Below are positions 59,193 to 64,000 of a DNA stretch of 64,000 bases, piece after piece; position 1 is the stretch's first letter, and every line of letters starts with the position of its first letter. The position numbers were made by a program, and so were the translations under genes. Where the stretch lies: contig NZ_CP098415.1 of NCBI RefSeq assembly GCF_023702125.1, positions 2,232,001 through 2,296,000 on the forward strand. The letters run 5' to 3'. The notes under the pieces are model-generated. The model was not told the DNA's origin. It ran no database searches and saw nothing but the letters and a program-made list of their open reading frames with translations. The DNA comes from Halorubrum hochsteinianum (GTDB lineage Archaea > Halobacteriota > Halobacteria > Halobacteriales > Haloferacaceae).

Positions 59193-60167
59193 ATGCGCGC
59201 GGACGCACTCGACCCGGATCTGGCCGCGGCGATCGCCGAGATCGAGTCGCTGGGGCTGCTCTCGTGGAGCGACCTCTCCGTCGCGGCCGCCCGGGAACTC
59301 GAAGACGACCTGTTCTCCGGCCCGCCCGAGCCGCCCGTCGCCGACGTCCGCGACCTCGCGTTCGGCGGCCCCCACGGCGAGGTTCCTCTCAGGATCTATC
59401 GCCCCGAGAGCGCGGCGGCGACGACCGCCGCGACGAGCGACGCCGCCGGCGCGTCGGAAGCCCGCGCTCTCGTTCACCTCCACGGCGGCGGCTGGACGCT
59501 CGGCACGCTCGACTCGGTCGACGGGATCTGCCGCGAACTCGCGGTTCGGGGCGACGCGGTCGTGGTCTCCGTCGACTACCGGCTCGCCCCCAAACACCCG
59601 TTCCCGGTCGCCGTCGACGAGGCTGCCGCGGCGGTCGAGTGGGTCGTCGAGACGGCGGGGGCGCTCGGCGTCGACCCCGACCGGGTCGGCGTCTCGGGGA
59701 CCAGCGCCGGCGGCGCGCTCGCGGTCGCCGCGTCGCTCCGAGCCCGCGATATCGGCGACTCGCCGACGCCGGCCGGACAGTTCCTCCTCTATCCGATCGC
59801 CGGCCGCGACTTCGAGACGGACTCCTACCGGGAGAACGCGGACGGCCCCCTGCTCACCCGCGCGGACATGCGGTGGTTCTACGAGCGGTACCTGCGGAGC
59901 CCGGTCGACGCCGCGAACCCCTACGCGGTCCCGCTCCGGGCGGGAGACCTCGGCGACCTCCCGCCCGCGACGGTCGTCACCGCCGGGTTCGACCCCCTGC
60001 GCGACGACGGCGTCGCGCTCGCGGAGCGGTTCGAGCGCGAGGGGACCCCCGTCCGACACCGGCACTACCCGGCGATGGCGCACGGGTTCTGTAGCCTCGC
60101 GGACCGGGTGCCGACGGCGGAGACGGCGCTGTCGGCGGTCGCGGCTGACGTGCGGGAGCGTTTATAA
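59193..60167 (+). CDS. Alpha/beta hydrolase (HSL/esterase type)
   Basis: A 324-residue carboxylesterase-like hydrolase. Oxyanion motif HGGGW at about 96-100 (ALVHLHGGGWTLGTLDSVDGICRELAVRGDAVVVSVDYRLAPKHPFP), nucleophile Ser in VGVSGTSAGGALAVAASL, Asp in TVVTAGFDPLRDDGVALAERFE and His in YPAMAHGFCSLADRV. This is the hormone-sensitive-lipase family layout. It acts on an ester substrate that is not evident. Divergent from the helicase gene, with 49 bases between starts. Its N-terminus is longer than the minimal fold (cap domain). Resembles the truncated hydrolase at the left edge. Confidence 0.92.
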   Translation: MRADALDPDLAAAIAEIESLGLLSWSDLSVAAARELEDDLFSGPPEPPVADVRDLAFGGPHGEVPLRIYRPESAAATTAATSDAAGASEARALVHLHGGGWTLGTLDSVDGICRELAVRGDAVVVSVDYRLAPKHPFPVAVDEAAAAVEWVVETAGALGVDPDRVGVSGTSAGGALAVAASLRARDIGDSPTPAGQFLLYPIAGRDFETDSYRENADGPLLTRADMRWFYERYLRSPVDAANPYAVPLRAGDLGDLPPATVVTAGFDPLRDDGVALAERFEREGTPVRHRHYPAMAHGFCSLADRVPTAETALSAVAADVRERL

Positions 60168-60181
60168 ATCGACCGCGCGGC

Positions 60182-60631
60182 TCAGGCGTCGACGGTCGTC
60201 TTCACGATGCTCACCGGCGCGGTCGACTGCCGGGAGACGCGCTCGGTGACGGAGCCGAGCATCCGGCGGTAGTCGCCCGAGCGCGTCTTCGACCCCATCA
60301 CCGTGAGGTCGACGTCCTCCTCGTCGACGTACCGGAGGATCTCCTCGTGGGGCGCGCCGTACCGCATCGCGGTGACCGCCTCAACGCCGGCGTCGTTGGC
60401 GAGCGCGGCGACGGCCTCTATCGCCTCGCGCCCGGTCTCTTCGAGCGTCTCCTCCGCGCCCTCGGCCCCGTCGACGAACTCGTCGCCGGAGTAGGCGTTC
60501 ACCACGCCGCTGTCGACGACGTAGAGGACGTGAAGGGTCGCGTCGTAGCGGCCAGCGGCGTCGATCGCGTGGTCGATCGCGCGGTCGACGCCGACGCTGC
60601 CGTCGGTCGGGAGGAGTACGTTGTCGTACAT
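60182..60631 (-). CDS. Universal stress protein (UspA family)
   Basis: A 149-residue Usp (MYDNVLLPTDGSVGVDRAIDHAIDAAGRYDATLHVLYVVDSGVVNAYSGDEFVDG...) with the ATP loop LTVMGSKTRSGDYRRMLGSVTERVSRQSTAPVSIVKT at the C-terminus. It is convergent with the hydrolase gene (14 bases between stops) and divergent from the amidohydrolase on its right. The long frame on the same strand past 60631 is not coding. Fourth Usp in the window. Confidence 0.92.
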   Translation of the reverse strand: MYDNVLLPTDGSVGVDRAIDHAIDAAGRYDATLHVLYVVDSGVVNAYSGDEFVDGAEGAEETLEETGREAIEAVAALANDAGVEAVTAMRYGAPHEEILRYVDEEDVDLTVMGSKTRSGDYRRMLGSVTERVSRQSTAPVSIVKTTVDA

Positions 60632-60712
60632 ACGCGGCGGTTCGACGCCGGACCGAATAAATCGGTCGCCGTTTCCCGAACGGTTAACACGCTGTGTCTC
60701 CGCGGAATCCCC

Positions 60713-62311
60713 ATGACAGAGGCGGCGGACCGGATCTTCGTGAACGGGGAGGTACACACGCTCGCGGACCCCGAGGACGGCGGCGAAGCGGTCCACGAGG
60801 CCGTCGCGGTGCGCGACGGCGCGATCGTTCGGACCGGGCGCACGCACGACGTGGAACTGCTCGCGGGCGTCGACACCGACGTGGTCGACCTCGACGGACG
60901 CGTCCTCCTGCCCGGGTTCGTCGACGCGCACACCCACCTGACCACCGTCGGCCGCTACCTCGTCCACGCCGACCTCTCCGAGGCCGACTCGCCCGAGGCC
61001 GCCGTCGACCTGCTCGGCGAGCGCGCGGCGGAAGTGAAAGGCGAGGGGAGCGGGACTGAGAGCGCCGAGACCGACGACTGGGTGCTGGGCTACGGCTACG
61101 ACGAGTCGACGTGGGAGGAGTCGCGCTACCTCACCCGCGAGGACCTCGACCGCGTCTCCACGGAGCGCCCGGTCGCGGCGTTCCGCGAGGACATGCACGT
61201 CGCGGCGGTCAACGGCGTCGTCCTCGACCGGTTCGCGGACGCGCTCGCCGACGTCCCCGACGAGACGGTCCCCACCGACGGGGACGGCGAGCCGACGGGC
61301 GTCCTGCTCGAAGCCGCGATCGACCCGATCTACGAGGCGGTCGAACCCGATCGCGAGGAGACGCGCGAGGTCGTCGAGGCCGCGCTCGACGGCTGCGCCG
61401 CCCGCGGGATCACCGGCTTCCACGACATGGTCCGGAACTCCCACGCCCCGCGCGTCTACCGCGATCTCGACGCCGCCGGGGAGCTGACCGCCCGCGTCCG
61501 GATCAATTACTGGAGCGACCACCTCGACGCGCTCGACGAGGTCGGCCTCGCCACGAACGCCGGGAGCGGCCGGGTCGAGACCGGCGCGATCAAGTCGTAC
61601 ACGGACGGGAGCCTCGGCGGGCGGACCGCCCGCCTCTCGGAGCCGTACGCGGACGCCCCCGGGGAGACCGGACAGTGGGTCGTCGACCCCGAGGAGCTGC
61701 GCGAGACGGTAGCGGCCGCAACCGACGCGGGCTTCCAGTTCACCGCGCACGCCATCGGCGACGAGGCGATCGCGGCCGTGTTGGACGCCTACGAGGAAGC
61801 CTCGCGGACGGACCCGGGCGAGGCCCGCCACCGGATCGAACACGTCGAACTGGCCGACGACGACGCGATCGAGCGGCTCGCGGAGACCGGCGTCGTCGCC
61901 AGCGTCCAGCCGAACTTCCTGAAGTGGGCGGGCGAGGGCGGCCTCTACGAGGATCGACTCGGCCCGGAGCGCACCGCCGAGACGAACCGCTACCGCGAGA
62001 TGCTCGACGCCGGGGTTCGGCTCGCGTTCGGCTCCGACGGGATGCCGATGGACCCGCTCGTCGGCGTCCACCACGCGGTCAACGCGCCCGCCGAGGTCCA
62101 GCGGCTCACCGTCACCGAGGCGCTGCGCGCGTACGCGAGCGGTGCCGCCTACGCCGGCTTCGACGAGGACCGACTCGGGACGATCGAACCGGGCAAGCGG
62201 GCCGACCTCGTCGCGCTCGACGCGTCGCCGTGGGAGCGGTCCGACGCGATCGACGACATCGATGTCGCCCTGACGGTCGTCGACGGCGAGGCCGTGTTCG
62301 ACGACCGCTGA
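60713..62311 (+). CDS. Amidohydrolase 3 (YtcJ-type) family protein
   Basis: A 532-residue metal-dependent amidohydrolase. LDGRVLLPGFVDAHTHLTTVGRYL is the HxH entry motif of the YtcJ/N-isopropylammelide-type group; WVLGYGYDESTWEE, ALDGCAARGITGFHDM, AIKSYTDGSLGGRTARLSEPY, QFTAHAIGDEAIAAVLDAYEEA, RIEHVELADDDAIERLAETGVVASVQPNFLKWAGEG, and FGSDGMPMDPLVGVHHAVN are all typical and include the remaining metal ligands. Possible hydrolase of cyclic amides or amidines. ATG at 60713 matches the family start (DRIFVNGEVHTLA). Confidence 0.93.
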   Translation: MTEAADRIFVNGEVHTLADPEDGGEAVHEAVAVRDGAIVRTGRTHDVELLAGVDTDVVDLDGRVLLPGFVDAHTHLTTVGRYLVHADLSEADSPEAAVDLLGERAAEVKGEGSGTESAETDDWVLGYGYDESTWEESRYLTREDLDRVSTERPVAAFREDMHVAAVNGVVLDRFADALADVPDETVPTDGDGEPTGVLLEAAIDPIYEAVEPDREETREVVEAALDGCAARGITGFHDMVRNSHAPRVYRDLDAAGELTARVRINYWSDHLDALDEVGLATNAGSGRVETGAIKSYTDGSLGGRTARLSEPYADAPGETGQWVVDPEELRETVAAATDAGFQFTAHAIGDEAIAAVLDAYEEASRTDPGEARHRIEHVELADDDAIERLAETGVVASVQPNFLKWAGEGGLYEDRLGPERTAETNRYREMLDAGVRLAFGSDGMPMDPLVGVHHAVNAPAEVQRLTVTEALRAYASGAAYAGFDEDRLGTIEPGKRADLVALDASPWERSDAIDDIDVALTVVDGEAVFDDR

Positions 62312-62440
62312 GCGCGACTACTGGTGCGTTCTGCGGCCGGTGTGTTCGACGTTCGTCGATGTCTGTGTCGACCGTCATCGAATGACGCAATCGCTGCCAG
62401 AAAACAGTAGTTATTAATCGTGTAGGACTAACGTGGAGGT

Positions 62441-62692
62441 ATGACGGAGATTGCCATCGAGTACGCCGCGGGCGACCGGCTCCGATCGGAGGCGGAGACC
62501 GCTCGACGACTCATCGACGCGTATCTCGGCGACCGTCCCGACGTGGACCGGGTCACGCTCTCGCCCTCCAGCGAATCCGTCTTCTGCGTGAGCGTCGAAG
62601 GAGACCGGATCTGGTGTACCGACCCCCGGGAGTGGATCGACGCGATGGAGGCGGTGACCGCCGCGCGGCGACGGCTCTCCGAGTTGTCGTAG
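62441..62692 (+). CDS. 83-residue hypothetical protein
   Basis: A small soluble protein (MTEIAIEYAAGDRLRSEAETARRLIDAYLGDRPDVDRVTLSPSSESVFCVSVEGDRIWCTDPREWIDAMEAVTAARRRLSELS) with a helix-strand-strand-helix look. A CGTGGAGG Shine-Dalgarno-like run lies directly before the ATG, and a TTATTAATC box about 30 bases upstream supports a promoter. Two Cys are not in a metal-binding arrangement. I recognise no family; a small alpha/beta domain related to thioredoxin-like selenoprotein W folds is only a weak possibility. Confidence 0.65.
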   Translation: MTEIAIEYAAGDRLRSEAETARRLIDAYLGDRPDVDRVTLSPSSESVFCVSVEGDRIWCTDPREWIDAMEAVTAARRRLSELS

Positions 62693-62812
62693 CCGGATCG
62701 GTCGAGGCGTCACCGAACGGGTCGCGTGCGTGTGTGCGCCGCTTCGCAAGCGGTGACTCGCGTAGCCGGGACACGGGTCGCCACTACCACCGGGTCGTTA
62801 TCGATCGAGCGC

Positions 62813-63166
62813 TCACGTCGCCGCCCCCGACGCGTCGTTGTCGTCAGCCATCCAGTATCCGGTCGCCAGTCCGAACCCGGCTAACCCGAGGCCGAGCACG
62901 GCGGCGGCGAGATCGAAGTTCGCTTCCGTTCCTTGCGCGAGCATCAGCCCGCCGAACGTCGCTCCGCCCGCAAAGACGCCCGACGGCACCGACGGCGTCG
63001 CGTCTCCCCACACCAACACCGGATACCGTAGCACGATCCACGCCGTAACGGAATAGGTGCCGAAGATTCCGAACAAAAGCGTCGGGGAGCGGGATGTCAG
63101 CGCGACCATCCCGGTCACGCCGACTGCGATCAGCAACGCGACGACATAACCGAGGGAACGGTCCAT
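62813..63166 (-). CDS. 117-residue four-helix membrane protein
   Basis: A small membrane protein with helices LGYVVALLIAVGVTGMVALTS, LLFGIFGTYSVTAWIVLRYPVLVWG, SGVFAGGATFGGLMLAQG and LAAAVLGLGLAGFGLATGYW. The C-terminus is short and acidic. ATG start, with an AT-rich GGTCTTATAAG box on the minus strand (about 63187-63196) 25-30 bases ahead, consistent with a leaderless promoter. Unknown function; the small-protein style matches 39332. Confidence 0.7.
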   Translation of the reverse strand: MDRSLGYVVALLIAVGVTGMVALTSRSPTLLFGIFGTYSVTAWIVLRYPVLVWGDATPSVPSGVFAGGATFGGLMLAQGTEANFDLAAAVLGLGLAGFGLATGYWMADDNDASGAAT

Positions 63167-63322
63167 GGCCGTGTTACCCGCCCAACGGTCTTATAAGTTG
63201 AGCGTCAGATTCGCACCGCACGGGGCCGAGTGAACGTCCGTCTCGGGGGTCAATCCGTTTGCTGGTTCGGCCGGACCCGTCGAGAGCGGTCCGAAAGCGA
63301 CGTACCGTCCGCGGTCGACGGA

Positions 63323-64000
63323 TCAGCGTGTCGCAGCCGCGTGCGAGTACGCGAACTCCCGCAGCAGTTTCCCGGCCACCGCCGCCGCCTGCCCGTCGTC
63401 GCGGTCGTTCACCTCGACGACGTCGAACCCGTCCGCGCCGGGCGCGACCGCCCGGACGAGGTCGCGGACCTCCCGCGGTTCGAGTCCGAACGGCTCCATC
63501 GTTCCGGTTCCGGGGGCGTAGGCCGGGTCGAGGCCGTCGACGTCGACGGAGCAGTACACCGACTCGCCGGCGAACGCGTCGCCGTCGAGCGCGTCGATCC
63601 ACTCGCGGGCGTCCTCGGGCGCGACGACCTCCACGTCGGCGTCGGCGGCGCGGTCCCACTCGGCCTCGGAGCCGGTCCGCGCGCCGACGATCACGGCGCG
63701 GTCGACGCCGAGGTCGTCGAGACACCGGCGCGTGACGCAGGCGTGGTTCCACGGGTTCCCGTCGTAGTCGCTCCGGAGGTCGAGGTGAGCGTCACAGACG
63801 ACGAGGACGTCGGGGTCGACGGCGTCGGCGCCCGCGTAGCTGACGGTGTGCTCGCCGCCGACGAGCAGGGGGACGGCGTCGTCGTAGACGACGCTCCGCA
63901 GTTCGGCGGCGAGGTGGTCGAGGTACTCGCGCTGGTCGTCCCACGGGCGCACGTCGCCGGCGTCGTGGACGCCGAGCGCGGAGAAGCGGCTGTCGGTGCG
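63323..64000 (-). CDS. Agmatinase/arginase-family ureohydrolase, 5-prime end outside window
   Basis: The C-terminal 225 residues of a ureohydrolase continuing past the right edge. The Mn-binding motifs are visible: LLVGGEHTVSYAG (motif 1), VLVVCDAHLDLRSDYDGNPWNHACVTRR (motif 2, DAHxD) and VYCSVDVDGLDPAYAPGTGTMEPFGL (motif 3, SxDxDxxDP). The family includes agmatinase (polyamine synthesis) and arginase. The start lies outside the window, so specificity cannot be judged; haloarchaeal members are usually annotated as agmatinase. The bases 63167-63322 on its other side hold only a promoter-like stretch. Confidence 0.92.
   Translation of the reverse strand, partial: RTDSRFSALGVHDAGDVRPWDDQREYLDHLAAELRSVVYDDAVPLLVGGEHTVSYAGADAVDPDVLVVCDAHLDLRSDYDGNPWNHACVTRRCLDDLGVDRAVIVGARTGSEAEWDRAADADVEVVAPEDAREWIDALDGDAFAGESVYCSVDVDGLDPAYAPGTGTMEPFGLEPREVRDLVRAVAPGADGFDVVEVNDRDDGQAAAVAGKLLREFAYSHAAATR

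Overview
The window is chromosomal DNA from a halophilic archaeon (class Halobacteria). The evidence is very high GC with G/C-rich third codon positions, strongly acidic predicted proteins, TATA-like boxes about 27-30 bases ahead of leaderless start codons, and archaeal marker genes such as MBF1, type II GAPDH, CofE, Tsr3, an XPB-like helicase and an LOR/SDH-type ornithine cyclodeaminase. The genus is inference only; the sequence style resembles Halorubrum and its relatives.

Most of the window is housekeeping. From 1 to 6 kb: a truncated alpha/beta hydrolase, an EamA transporter, an HTH regulator, an HpcH/HpaI aldolase with a probable N-terminal frameshift, gpmI and a thiolase. From 6 to 16.8 kb: thiL, an isocitrate lyase preceded by a chain of overlapping small ORFs, a small AT-richer island with an orphan gene and a decayed HAD gene, a class III CoA-transferase, a GATE-domain protein, a beta-propeller-like protein, an aminopeptidase-like protein and type II gap. 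From 17 to 27 kb: a Zn/Cd-type P1B ATPase, a peroxiredoxin, tsr3, the cofE plus Mer-like F420 pair and a soluble-facing chemotaxis transducer. From 27 to 42.9 kb: a site-2 protease, ornithine cyclodeaminase, a Gfo/Idh/MocA oxidoreductase, a rhodanese, a large REC-GAF-PAS histidine kinase, an S9 peptidase, a photolyase and a GlpA-like FAD oxidoreductase. From 42.9 to 45 kb an IS6-type insertion sequence interrupts a PurD-like ATP-grasp gene. From 45 to 64 kb: MBF1, a two-domain cupredoxin lipoprotein, two paralogous HD phosphohydrolases, two amidohydrolases, thymidine kinase, a CinA-like protein, four-gene scatter of UspA proteins, tRNA-Thr, a CBS plus zinc ribbon protein, uridine kinase, the XPB-like helicase, a second HGGG hydrolase and a truncated agmatinase-family gene.

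The most unusual signal is a dispersed, non-coding element present four times (about 6.06, 14.36, 21.51 and 57.45 kb, in both orientations). It has an almost invariant 20-base core flanked by hairpins whose stems keep pairing while their sequence changes between copies. Three of the four copies lie between convergent genes. I do not recognise it as a named element; it could be a structured RNA, a bidirectional 3-prime element or a non-autonomous mobile element.

Other points of interest are the recent IS insertion with a perfect 8-bp target duplication and a reading frame that is restored on excision, the overlapping Thr-rich ORF chain ahead of isocitrate lyase, a 52-residue protein built of 16-residue repeats under a palindromic site, a 24-bp G-rich tandem repeat, and a cupredoxin whose first domain appears to carry Gln in place of the axial Met ligand.
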